DNA of 64,000 nucleotides from contig JAFEMH010000074.1 of NCBI GenBank assembly GCA_022495995.1, positions 744,001 to 808,000 on the forward strand, in the 5' to 3' direction. The notes below the pieces were generated by a model. It was not told where the DNA came from and ran no database searches. It saw only the letters and a list, made by a program, of their open reading frames with translations. Shown piece by piece: positions 1 to 10,900 of this stretch. Made by a program: the position numbers and the translations under genes. Origin of the DNA: Adenophora triphylla var. japonica. Taxonomy: Eukaryota; Streptophyta; Magnoliopsida; Asterales; Campanulaceae. The stretch's first letter is position 1. The number at the start of each line of letters is the position of its first letter.

Positions 1-585
1 ACTAGTTAATGCTATATCGTCGTCATACTTGATTTCTAACACTGGAATGCCGTTGGTGCAGGTCCCTTCGGAGGTGACGCTGTCGCCGTAGACTATTTTC
101 AGCTCGTTGCCTTGCATGGACTTGATACATTGGTGAAGGGTGGATGCCACGCCGTTACTTTGATGTAGCCAGGGTCGTCCCAGGATGGCAGTGAAAGTGA
201 TAGGAATGTCCAACACTTGATATTCGGTGGGGATCATCCGCTTGTCGAACTAGATGTTTAAAGTAGCAACCCCAAGAACTGTGGGGGAAGTAGAATCATA
301 AGCCTTGACAGTGTGGATTGAAGGCTTCAAATATGTAGGCTTGAAGTCAAGCAGGTCCATCATCTTGGCGGGAAAGACGTTCATTCTGGAGCCTCCGTGT
401 ACCAGTACACGGGTAAGGGGACGCTCATCTAACTGAACAGTGATGTAGAGTAGCTCATTGTGATCAGCCCCAAATTTTGGCAGGTCCAAATCGGTGAAGG
501 TGATGATGTTTCCATAGTGGATGTTGCTGATCATCTGAATTACTTCTTCTGGATTTGTGTCCACGGGGACCATAGTGCGGGCCAA
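1..585 (-). pseudogene. Second retropepsin-like domain of Tat-1a
   Basis: Minus-strand translation gives an aspartic-protease-like fold segment: a GNIITFTDLDLP lead-in, then VLVHGGSRMNVFP where an active-site D-T/N-G-S is expected, then TVKAYDSTSPTVLG and, after a stop near 250, TAILGRPWLH and VASTLHQCIK. The catalytic aspartate position reads H and the next residue G, so this copy should be catalytically dead. A second stop sits upstream near 660, in front of LWSLLTSSYPHKLK, a block also found in Tat-2 at about 38.45 kb. The domain resembles the first protease region at 3362-3860 in order and in the GRPWLH and STLHQC motifs, so this element carries two protease-like domains. It runs off the left edge of the window. 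Confidence 0.75.
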
Positions 586-2944
586 ACTTTCCTTTTGCTT
601 GAGCTTGTGAGGGTATGAAGATGTGAGCAGGGACCACAGGGAAATGTTCGCCTGGGTCTACTTGAGCTGAGTGAGGATCGGGTCCTCCTTTTCGGAACTT
701 GTTTCTTCGGGCAGACCGGGTTGCGGTTCTGGCTCTGTTGGCTTTTTTGTGGCCTTGGGCGGTAGCACATGGATATGACCAGATCGGGTCAGAACGTTGA
801 CGTCAGGCTTGGTCCCCTTTGAACAGGTTGCTTTGAGTTGATCCATAGTCAATGAAGGATTTTTCGAAGCACAGGGCCATATGTCCTCTCTCAATTCATT
901 GACTGTTGATGTCTTCCCGGGGGCTTCAGCAACTTTCCGGATTCTGTCCCAAGATACTGGTTTAGGTGCCACTGCAGGGAGGGAGCCTATGGTTTGCCAT
1001 AGTTGTTCAAATTTCAGTGCCCAGCAGTGGTTGCTAGGACTGAACAGTGTCTTGTTGACCCTCTGGGGGAGGCTAGTGAGTTCTTGGTTCATGTGAACTG
1101 TTTCTCTGATCTCTTCATGGTATACTGCATTTTTTCCTTCTTGCTGATCAGGCTCATGGTGTTCTTGAGTTAAGATAAGCAGTAGTCATGGTTTGCTAAC
1201 ATTCCTCCGCTCTCATGCAGTCGAGCCTTCGTCGAGAGCTAGCGCTTGCATTTCTTCCAAGGTGAGAATAGACAATGATTCTTTGAATAGTATGCGGCAG
1301 TCTAGATAAACTTCCATTGGGGAGAGTTTTCTCTGTTACTTTAACTGAGTGGCGGGTATGTCGGAAGGTGAGTACACGGCTTCCCGGACGTCTGCCCATG
1401 TAATTGGCTTTTGTCCCAGTTGATCGTTTCTGTAAACGAACGCTGTAGTCTGTGGAATCTCCCTTAGCAGTTGTTGAAGACGTATTTCTGTCTTTCTCTT
1501 CTTTTTGAATAGACCTTCCTTCTTCAGTTGGCCTTTTAGCTTGAGAACGGAAATAATCCGTTCCCATTCTCCTACGACCCTTGGGATTCCGGTTTTGTTG
1601 ATGCCGTGAGTTGCTTGGAAGAGTATGGTTTCATTGTCTTCGTCGTCACTTTCACAAAGGGATTGCTTCTCTCGCGGAGATAGGCACTTGTATTCCTCAT
1701 GCTGCTGGGCTAAGTATTCCTTGTGTTGTGCCATTCCATCTCCTAGGTCGTTTGGACCGTTGACCGCCCTTCCTTCCCAGAGGGGGTTTGTTGAGAAGTG
1801 ATGGTAATCCAGGAAGTTATCGTGGGAAAAACCTTTGAGGTCGAATTGGTCTAGAGTAGCCTCTAGTTGTCTATCTGAAGCTGCTTGCGATGCTTTAAGG
1901 GCTTAGTCCTTATGAGTCTTCTGAGCTTTATTTTCGTCCCAAAGGTGATTTTCTTGCGCAGCTAGTTCCAGGAGGGCTTTTCTTGCGAGAGTTAAGCAGT
2001 CTCCGTAGGTGCGTGCTATCTGACTAGTGTCTAGAACTGTCATCACATCCAAATCTCCGAATGGCAGAAACACCTGGATTACATTGATGAAGGTAGTCGT
2101 GCTTGGACATTCCATCTAGCCTTCTTTGTTCTCGGTCACCAAGAAGTCTGCCCATATCTGTTTGATCAAATTGACGGGCGTGTTGAATCCTGCGATGCTG
2201 ATAGTCTCGTGATCGTTCGAGAGCCAGATCTATCACTGCTAGTAGCTTGCAGGCGGGATGTCTGGATCCGTGGCCATAATAGCTGGCAATAGGGTTGAAC
2301 TTGAGTATGTTGATGCTGAGGCGATCGTTCCTTTCTTCGGAAGCTTGATTTGTCTAGCTGGGAGAACTTTTGTAGATGTTTTCAGGGTAGCTACTGGAGG
2401 CGTTCCCAAGGCTTATCTGACTTGTAGCAATGTGAGGAGCGTTGTCTCCTTTGTCGATGCCTTCGCCCTTAGCGGCGCTCTTGGTTGTGAGTTTGACTGA
2501 CGACATGGGCCGGTTGCCACTCGGGCCGATAGTTGGAAATGATGATGTGCCTTGAGCTCTTTTGGCAAGGACCTCGTTTACCATGATTAGGCAATCGTCG
2601 AGGGTAACTTCCACATCGCAGAAAATGACAATAAGAATTGGATCCTTGGTCTCGTCGGGATATCTGGAGAAGATGATGTTGACGAAGTCGTCATCAGTTA
2701 CATGACCAGAAGGGTTTTTTGTCATGTCAACCATTTGTTTCCACTCGCTGAATAACTGTCTGTACTGGACATTAAGTTTGTCGATCTCCATGGTATTTGA
2801 GCCTTCATCATATGTGACCTCGTCGAAACTGGTGTCATCCCCGAATCTAAGCATGTGTATGTAAGGATTTTCCTGCGAATCTGCCGCGTCTTCTACTTCG
2901 GAGAATTCTGATTCGTTGCCACCTGACGGTTCAACCCAGATCAA
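586..2944 (-). pseudogene. Broken coding region between the two protease-like domains of Tat-1a
   Basis: Open minus-strand segments follow one another at 2944-2354, 2236-1903, 1734-1336 and 1092-658. The 2944 segment is acidic (SEFSEVEDAADSQENPY). The 1734 segment is charged and lysine rich. The 1092 segment includes TVNELREDIWP, similar in position and style to LTINEIRQAAWP at about 38.7 kb in Tat-2. I do not recognise an enzyme domain here. The simplest reading is a gag-protease linker or a second partial polyprotein, read in several frames because of indels. What it would do is unknown. Confidence 0.5.
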
Positions 2945-3361
2945 AGGACATCTCGTGCCCTGTTGCGAAGCTGGTACTGCTAGAAAGACTTCATGTCCTA
3001 TGCTTGATCAGAGGGGCTCGGTGGGAAATTCCGTGTGTAAAACATCCCAGACGACTGCCATGCATTCCTCACGAGTGTGCCGGTGTCTGTTGACCTTTAT
3101 TGTGAAGATTTCTTCATCTGGTGTGGCCAGCGAGTTTGCTTGAAGAATTCTGACGAACTTTCGATCAGAGATGGGGGGTTTGTGTCCCTATGTCATTGCG
3201 GTGTCCAAGGTTTCTTTCCATTCTGGATCCAAGTCTCGGAAACGGCAATTGAACTTGATGAATCTGATTGCTTCAGGATCTTCTTGCTCGAGGGCGTTGA
3301 CGTAGCTAGCACCTCCGAACTCTGAGGGATTCTGATGAGATTTGCCCCGGTTGTCCTTTTG
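2945..3361 (-). other. Tat-1a linker, no domain recognised
   Basis: Short minus-strand frames here read like polyprotein (for example DLDPEWKETLDTAMT near 3200) and continue from the first protease, but they are interrupted by stops. The plus-strand ORFs over the same bases look like shadows. Confidence 0.45.
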
Positions 3362-3860
3362 TCAGTTTATCGGAGGTAGCATAGGTGCACGGCTGTGGGC
3401 GCGCTTAGTTTGTATTTTGGCTTCGTTGCCTATGAGGAAACAGTCTCCTCTGATGACCTCGAGATCTCCTTGTCGATTTATGAACTTGACACACTGATGG
3501 AGAGTGGAGGCTATAGCCTTCATGTGGTGTAGCCATGGACGTCCCATCAGAGCTGTAAATTCGGACGGAATGTCCATCACGTGGAATTTTACTGGCACCA
3601 TTTGGGTTTCGAACCAGAGTTTCAGAGTCACCGTTCCCAGGATGGGACGAGATGTGATGTCGTATGCTTTGATAGTTCGGGCAGATGGGGTCATATGGCC
3701 TTCATCGATGCGTAGAGCTCACATCATGCTGAGGGTAAGGACATTGACTGCTGATCCGTTGTCTACCAAGACTCCAGGGAGAGAGATAGTGTTGAGTCGA
3801 ACAGTGATGTGCAAAGCTTCGTTGTGTCCTGTAACCCCTTTTGGTAGCTGAGCATGCTGC
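3362..3860 (-). pseudogene. First retropepsin domain of Tat-1a
   Basis: The minus strand encodes VLVDNGSAVNV (about 3740-3772), the D-N-G-S active-site block of retropepsins in this plant Ty3 group. It is followed by TIKAYDITSRPILG, a VMDIPSEFTALMGRPWLHH block and IASTLHQCVKF. Family knowledge: this aspartic protease cleaves the Gag-Pol polyprotein inside the virus-like particle. The domain is split by a frame change near 3700, and the reading frame stops at 3362. The neighbouring upstream sequence (3763-4388) is the gag-protease linker, so position and order are canonical. This copy keeps the catalytic aspartate, unlike the second copy at 1-585. Confidence 0.8.
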
Positions 3861-4400
3861 CGTACAGTCTGGAATCGTAGATCTGATCTCTTTCTGGAGA
3901 GGGAGAATCATCGAGCCATCCATTTCCTGTCTTCCTCTTGAGAGGCAAGGGTTTTGGTGGTGCCTCGGGATTACATTGAGGTTGCTTGTGGCGGTGGCCG
4001 CCCTTTGTCAGCACTTTGATTGAGTGCGAGTGCCAGGTTAGCTTTGACTTTCCTTTGCCGGCCCATGCTCTGAAGTTGGGCAAGTTGAACCTTGGCTGAT
4101 CCTGCGGGGGATTAGGCTTCAGGCTGGCAGTAAAGTTGCCGAGATTTGAGATCTTCTTGTGTCCTGAGGCCTGAACTTTGGTGTCAGCAGGATATTTTGG
4201 CTTTTCCACCCCTGTCTGTTCTGAAGCTGTGTTGCTCGAAGGAAGGGAAGACTTGCTGGAGTAAAATATATAGTAGTCGAACTTCCCGGATGGCTCTCCG
4301 AGTGTACCCACGCTAGTGTCTCCGGCTTCGTATCTTTCTTTAAATTTCTGCTAAGAAGACTATTTCTTCTTCTTTCAAGGAGAAACACCCCTGATCATGT
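3861..4400 (-). pseudogene. Gag-protease linker of Tat-1a
   Basis: A low-complexity, lysine- and proline-rich minus-strand reading frame (within 4311-3763) includes KPNPPQDQPRFNLPNF and PPKPLPLKRKTGNG. It joins the zinc-knuckle part of gag to the protease. Basic, Pro-rich linkers of this kind are usual between nucleocapsid and protease in plant Ty3 elements. Stops occur near 4390 and at the downstream frame change. Confidence 0.55.
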
Positions 4401-5640
4401 CATGGAACTCATATTCAAGGCACTCTTAGCAGTCACATATATCGTACCAGATGTGGACGTCTGATGAGGACTTGGCTGGAAGAGGCGGAGGAACTGGCTC
4501 TGCGGCAATCTTCTTAGGCACCCACTCGATGGAGTTTACACTGTTGTTGTTCGGAAAAGGGTTTCAGACTATATTAGGTCCATGGGGACGCTCCAAATTT
4601 TCTTCTTCTATCACATTCTGGATCTCATATCGTAACCTGAGGCAGTTGTCAGTTGTGTGCCCATGGTATTAGTGGAAGGTGCAGTACTTGCTTTTGTCGA
4701 CATTGGCTGCAGGATTGTTCGGTTTGTAGTTTTCAATACACTTGAGGAGGCCTTCTTTGACTAGTCCTTCCAGCATTTTACTCAGAGGCATATCCAGCTT
4801 GTCGAAGCATATGGAAGGTTGCTTCTTGGAGGATTCGTTGCTTTCCAGGGCTGGGTTTCTGTTGCTTGACTACTGTCCCTGATGGATGTAGTTGAAAGAA
4901 GTATCTTTCCCTTTGCCGGGGGCCGGTGCAGGATTGAATGCAGTTGTTGATCTGTATCTGTAAGACAGAACTGTAGCCATCTTTTCTTTGAGGTCCTTCT
5001 CGAACTGTGAGTCCGCATTGACCATGGCTCGAAGATCCGGGAAGAAGTGATGGCTGATGAGTGTTCTGATAGACGGCCTCAAGCAGGACTTGAAGATCCG
5101 CATCTGCTTGTCTTTGGAGAGTGGCTCCATGATTTCGGAGTGTTTCCAGCTCCATCTTTTGTAGAACTCTCTAACACTTTCGTCTGCTTTCTGTTAGGTG
5201 GTGATTAAGTCTTCACAACTTGTCTCCCATTCTAGGTTGGATCAGTACCGCTCCAGGAAGATGTTGCTGATCTGATCCCAGGTATAGCGATCTGCATGCT
5301 TGACCCTTAGGAACCACCATAATGCTGAACTCTTGAGAGTGTGCTGGAAATGGTCGGCCATTTGCTGGAGGGTTGCTCCTTTTGCTCTCATGCCGAGAAC
5401 GTAATTGTCAACATGTGTCTGTGGGCATTCGGTCCCATCGAATCTGTCCATTTCGGGCATTCTGAACTTGACAGGGGGTGTGACCATTCCTGGATCTGTA
5501 GATCTGAGCGTTTCTTTTTTTGAGCTGCCCATGCTGGCTTTCAGATCCTTCATTTGTTCGACCATCCTGGCCAGGGTTGGGTCCAGTGGTGGACTTTGAG
5601 GCTCGGGGCCTGGTGCTGCTATTAGAGAATAAGTTATCAA
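4401..5640 (-). pseudogene. Gag of Tat-1a
   Basis: Residues from 5640 down to 5242 form the capsid-like Retrotrans_gag region: FRMPEMDRFDGTECPQTHVDNY, then ATLQQMADHFQHTLKSSALWWF and YTWDQISNIFLERY. Tat-2 has the parallel FDGTARPKTHVDTYV at about 39.95 kb. Frame changes lead on to SKDKQMRIFKSCLRPSIRTL (5130-4870). A zinc-knuckle-like stretch between about 4683 and 4642 (CTFH, a stop, YHGHTTDNC) follows. Gag builds the cytoplasmic virus-like particle and its knuckle binds the element RNA. The start ATG is unclear; 5640 is only the first Met of the open frame. At least three breaks make it non-functional. Confidence 0.75.
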
Positions 5641-6209
5641 AGTTGGAAGGCTTGATATGTGGATATATGGGGGCCTTTTCTGGGTTGTATCGGGGTTTTG
5701 TCCCGGTGTTTTGAGAGGCGTAGTAAGGCCTCCTGGGATGCTACTGAGATTTCTCGGGTTAAGGACGTAGTGTGCAGTGTACGGTCAGAGTGCGCGTAGT
5801 GTGCGGTAGTCTAAATTCCTTTTTGTGTAAAAAGAGGGATTTTCAAATGTGTCTTAAAGGCATGATGCATGCAAAATATTTTGAAAATAATTCCCTTTTT
5901 TTAAAAACATTTTCGAAAATATTTTGAAAGAATGTAAGCACATAAACACATAAAAGTTTGAACAGTCAAAGTTATCGTAAGGGAGGACTGCCTCCCTTTT
6001 CAAACATCACAAGTCCATGGTCCAACAGTCAAACTTTGACTTTTCCCGACACGGTGAAACCAATAGCAATATATCATAGCAAGGCCAAAATGTACAAGAA
6101 AGCACACATAAAAACACAAAGTTCAAGTAATGGGACAGAAGCTTGACCCACGAAAGCTAAAAAAAAGGCAAGTTTTTTTTTTTTTGAAAAACAAGTTTTT
6201 AAAGCTTAG
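5641..6209 (-). other. Tat-1a leader between PBS and gag
   Basis: AT-rich, with no convincing coding frame. The plus-strand ORF at 5958-6146 looks like a shadow. It contains short A and T runs near 6160-6185 and lies in the 5' untranslated position of the element. Confidence 0.6.
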
Positions 6210-6227
6210 TCCCCAGCAGAGTGGCCA
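6210..6227 (-). promoter_or_regulatory. Primer-binding site of Tat-1a
   Basis: The minus strand reads TGGCCACTCTGCTGGGGA directly inside the LTR end (one base apart). Tat-2 has the matching core GGCGACTCCGCTGGGGA in the same place. A tRNA 3' end would pair here to prime minus-strand cDNA. I did not assign the tRNA with certainty. Confidence 0.8.
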
Positions 6228-6228
6228 C

Positions 6229-7957
6229 TGTGATATACCCCCGATCTGATTTTGGCACCCGACAACTTGGAGTTTGAAAAGTTTTTTGGATTTGGGTCTA
6301 TCTTAGTGGACTTAAAAATAAACGGAGTCGCCACGCCATTTTAGTTTAGGGACAAAACTTTGAAAAATGCCCGAAAGTAGAGAAATGAGTTCGGAGGTCA
6401 CGTTACACTCTGGGAAGAACATTGGACGTTCACCCGGAATGCCTCGTATGATGAGTCTTCCAAATTTGAATAATGTGTGTGTGTTTGTATGTGTGTTTTT
6501 GAAAAGATTTGACTTAAAAAGGACTTGCTGGAGATAAAATAAATCTGCTGGACTGGACTGGAAAATAGTTTTTAAAACAGTGATGAAACTGAGAAAACAA
6601 CAGAAACTAAAATTTGTATGTAGATGACGATTTCATCCGCGTGGATGATTTTGTAGTGCAATATCATCCGCGCGAACAAGCCTGTAGTTTGACTTTTCTA
6701 CAGTTTTCTGGTCTGTCTCTGTAACTTCCAGAAAGTTAACTGGATTTACAGAGTTAACTGGAACTGTAACTGGAAAAACAGAAAAGTAAGGAATGATTAG
6801 ATTTTGGCATCCATGCTTGTCCTCTCTTTCCCTAGACTTTGATTAGTGATCATTAGTGATGAATCAACTATATCAAGCCATCCTGGGGGTACATTAGGGC
6901 TTTGAAAGCATGTTATTTTCAAGGGGAAGGGGAATTTGGCATGGAAGTAAGTTGATAGGCAAGGTTTAGGTCAAGATGTATCAACATTAGAGTAAGATCT
7001 ATAAGTTGGTCACAAGAAGGACCATCCTTGAGACCTATGCTCAAGTATATCTCTTACATCTTTGTGTGACCTAAATATGTAAGTCTAGATGATATTCATC
7101 CAAGGAAAGGTTTCCAATGTGAGAATCTTAGACTAGGGAGGGATATTTGCAAGAAAATAAACAATATAGACCATTTAAGATGATCATCTATGGAAATTGA
7201 TTCCAAGAAGACCACATTTTAGGTCAAATGAGAAAGTAAAGACTTATAAAGTAAAGGGACATGAGAGAAAATGTGGATCCTTTGTAGAGAATCATCCATG
7301 GAGATGAACTCCATGGAGATCCTCTTGGATCCTAGGACAAGGAGGAAGGGGGATGAACAACAAGCATGTAAACAAAATTACATCATTTAAACATGAAATG
7401 GATGCATGAATAAAGGAAGTTTAAGTAGGGAGAGTGAGGGTTTACCAATGCTACACCCTAATTCTTGGATTAGTGTTTAGGGCTTGAGGATTTCAAGGCT
7501 TAGGTAGGATTTTGTAGTGGATTTGTGGTTGATTTTGGTGTTGGATTTGTGGAATGTGAGTGTTTAAGGCTGTTTTGAGGGTAAATTTTGGCAAATTAAT
7601 AGTAGGGAAATGTTTTTGTTGCTCCCTGAAAATGAAGGAGAAGGGCTAAATTTATAGGTTGGCCAGGGTGCAAAATCATTCGCGTGGATGAGTTTGCATG
7701 TTGAATTCATCCGCGCGGATCAGATCATCAGCGTGCCTGGTTTTGCAGAAAGGCGTTTTGGCAGTTTCCTATTTGGTCAAAAAGACATTTTTTACTTGGA
7801 AATGATGATTTCCATCAAGACCATTGCCCATTTTTATATTCCTTAGAGGTCCTTCCTCATTCAAATTTCCTAAATAATTCCCGAAATGCCCCTAAATGAT
7901 TATAAATTATTAAATTGTGCTGACGAAACACTAACGACCCAGATTGGGGTACTAACA
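6229..7957 (-). repeat. 5' LTR of Tat-1a (about 1.73 kb)
   Basis: On the minus strand the LTR runs from TGTTAGTACCCC (at 7957) to GTATATCACA (at 6229), so it has TG...CA ends next to a PBS. It contains a TATA-like TATAAATTTAG at 7646-7656, a PBS-like TGGCGACTCC at 6324-6333 about 95 bases from its 3' end, and four CpG palindromes of the type CATCCGCGCGGATG. The partner LTR lies left of the window or is absent. The ORF-free interior 6300-7950 holds nothing else that I recognise. Confidence 0.8.
7646..7720 (-). promoter_or_regulatory. LTR promoter of Tat-1a: TATA box with upstream CpG palindromes
   Basis: TATAAATTTAG lies at 7646-7656 (minus). Just upstream on that strand are CATTCGCGTGGATG (7677-7690) and CATCCGCGCGGAT (7708-7720), both close to palindromic. 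Two more copies lie at 6634-6647 and 6665-6677, downstream of the TATA box. Confidence 0.6.
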
Positions 7958-10900
7958 CCAAGGCAAGATACTTTCATGCGGGCATGCAGAATGTGGTCGT
8001 GAGGCTAGTCCGCGCATGAGCAGGTGTAACCGGTGCTGGCTTCCATATCCATTTGTTGATAGTTCACGCATTTTGGACTCCTTGAGTCTTGTGGCAATCA
8101 TGTACTTTCTCAATTTTCGCCTTTGTACATAAGGGCATGCGACGGCCAATGAGGCCTCCACGCATCAGCAGGTTTTGGGCCGTGATGGCTTCTATATCCA
8201 TTATTTTGATGGTTCTCACGTTAGGACTCTATGAGTCTTGTGGCGATCGAGTACGGGCTGAATTTTGGCCTTTGTACATATAGGCTTACGCTGTCAATAG
8301 CCAATGAGGCCTCCACACATCAGTAGGTTTGTGACCGTGTGCTGGCATCCTTGCGGGCATGCGGTCTGCAATCACGAGGGGATCACCGCGCATCATCAGG
8401 TTTAAGACCGCGTGCTGGCATCCGCTTTTTGCTTCTTCTTTTTTTTTGGGGCATTCACTTCTACAGCTTTGGTAGTGAGGATATCACTTTCGCATTTTTC
8501 TGAGTTACAATAGTATGCAAAAAATGTCTTACTTCTGATAAATTTTTACCTCTATCATCCTTTTATAATACAATGATCAAAAATATTACTTTCTAAGGTG
8601 ATCGCTATTTCAAGTGTTTTTTAGGTTTTTTCCTTCTTATTTCCATACTTTGTAGGTTCCCTCTTTAATTATTTGGGTAATTTGATACGGACCTTCCCAT
8701 TTTGGGGAGAGTTTATGAATGCCGGGCCATTTGTTGATGGTTCACGCATTTTGGACTCCTTGAGTCTTATGGAAATCATGTACTTGCTCAATTTTGGCCT
8801 TTGTACATAAGGGCATGCGACGGCCAATGAGGCCTCCACGCATCAGCAGGTTTTGGGCCGTGATGGCTTCTATATCCATTATTTTGATGGTTCACGCGTT
8901 AGGACTCTATGAGTCTTGTGGCGATCGAGTACGGGCTAAATTTTGGCCATTGTACATATAGGCATACGCGGTCAACAGCCAATGAGGCCTCCACACATCA
9001 GTAGTTTTGTGACCGTGTACTGGCATCCTTGCGGGCATGCCGTCTGCAATCACGAGGGGATCACCGCGCATCATCAAGTTTAAGACCGCGTGCTAGCATC
9101 CGCTTTTTGCTTCTTTTTTTTGGGGCATTCACTTCTACAACTTTGGTAGTGAGGATATCACTTTCGCATTTTTCTGAGTTACAATAGTATGCAAAAAATG
9201 TCTTACTTCTGATACATTTTTACCTCTATCATCCTTTTATAATACAAAGATCAAAAATAGTACTTTCTAAGGTGATCGCTATTTCAAGTGTTTTTTAGGT
9301 TTTTTCCTTCTTATTTCCATAGTTTGTAGGTTCCCTCTTTAATTATTTGGGTAATTTGATACGGACCTTCCAATTTTGGGGAGAGTTTATGAAAGCCTGG
9401 CCATTTGTTGATGGTTCACGCATTTTAGACCCCTTGAGTCATGTGGCAATCATGTACTTGCTCAATTTTGGCCTTTGTACATAAGGGCATGCGACGGCCA
9501 ATGAGGCCTCCACGCATCAGCAGGTTTTGCAGTAGGTTTGTGACCGTGTGCTGGCATCCTTGCGGGCATGCGGTCTGCAATCACGAGGGGATCACCGCGC
9601 AGCATCAGGTTTAAGACCGCGTGCTAGCATCCGCTTTTTGCTTCTTCTTTTTTTTGGGGCATTCACTTCTACAGCTTTAGTAGTGAGGATATCACTTTCG
9701 CATTTTTCTTAGTTACAATAGTATGCAAAAAATGTCTTACTTCTGATACATTTTTACCTCTATCATCCTTTTATAATACAAAGATCAAAAATAGTACTTT
9801 CTAAGGTGATCGCTATTTCAAGTGTTTTTTAGGTTTTTTCCTTCTTATTTCAATAGTTTGTAGGTTCCCTCTTTAATTATTTAGGTAATTTGATACGGAC
9901 CTTCCCATTTTGGGGAGAGTTTATGAAAGACGGGCCATTTGTTGATGGTTCACGCATTTTGGACTCCTTGAGTCTTGTGGCAATCATGTACTTGCTCAAT
10001 TTTGGCCTTTGTATATAAGGGCATGCGATGGCCAATGAGGCCTCCACGCATCAGCAGGTTTTGGGCCGTGATGGATTCTATATCCATTATTTTGATGGTT
10101 CACGCGTTAGGACTCTATGAGTCTTGTGGCGATCGAGTACGGGCTAAATTTTGGCCTTTGTACATATAGGCAAACGCGGTCAACAGCCAATGAGGCCTCC
10201 ACACATCAGTAGGTTTGTGACCGTGTGCTGGCATCCTTGCGGGCATGCGGTCTGCAATCACGAGGGGATCACCGCGCATCATCAGGTTTAAGACCGCGTG
10301 CTGGCATCCGCTTTTTGCTTCTTCTTTTTTTTGGGGCATTCACTTCTACAGCTTTGGTAGTGAGGATATCACTTTCGCATTTTTCTGAGTTACAATAGTA
10401 TGCAAAAAAATGTCTTACTTCTGAAACATTTTTACCCTATCATCGTTTTATAATACAAAGATCAAAAATAGTACTTTCTAAGGTGATCGCTGATTCAAGT
10501 GTTTTTAAGGTTTTTTCCTTCTTATTTCCATAGTTTGTAGGTTCCCTCTTTAATTATTTGGGTATAATTTGATACGGACCTTCCCATTTTGGGGAGAGTT
10601 TATGAAAGACAGGCCATTTGTTGATGGTTCACGCATTTTGGACTCCTTGAGTCTTGTGGCAATCATGTACTTGCTCAATTTTGGCCTTTGTACATAAGGG
10701 CATGCGACGGCCAATGAGGCCTCCACGCATCAGCAGGTTTTGGGCCGTGATGGCTTCTATATCCATTATTTTGATGGTTCACGCGTTAGGACTCTATGAG
10801 TCTTGTGGCGATCGAGTACGGGCTAAATTTTGGCCTTTGTACATATAGGCATACGCGGTCAACAGCCAATGAGGCCTCCACACATCAGTAGGTTTGTGAC

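Larger units (their letters stand above)
1..7957 (-). mobile_element. Tat-1a: 5' part of a Ty3/gypsy Tat-type LTR retrotransposon
   Basis: The element reads right to left: 5' LTR (6229-7957), PBS (6210-6227), leader, gag, protease, then off the left edge before RT. The class call rests on the gag and retropepsin motifs and on a PBS core (GGCCACTCTGCTGGGGA) almost identical to that of Tat-2, which carries a Tat-like second RNase H. Many in-frame stops and frameshifts show that it is inactive. It is either nested in the Tat-1b repeat array or shares its LTR with Tat-1b; the junction at 7957/7958 shows no polypurine tract, which favours nesting. Confidence 0.8.

Noticed and set aside
5958..6146. 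Plus-strand 62-residue ORF in the Tat-1a leader
   Set aside because: Antisense to the leader, no motif, AT-rich chance ORF.
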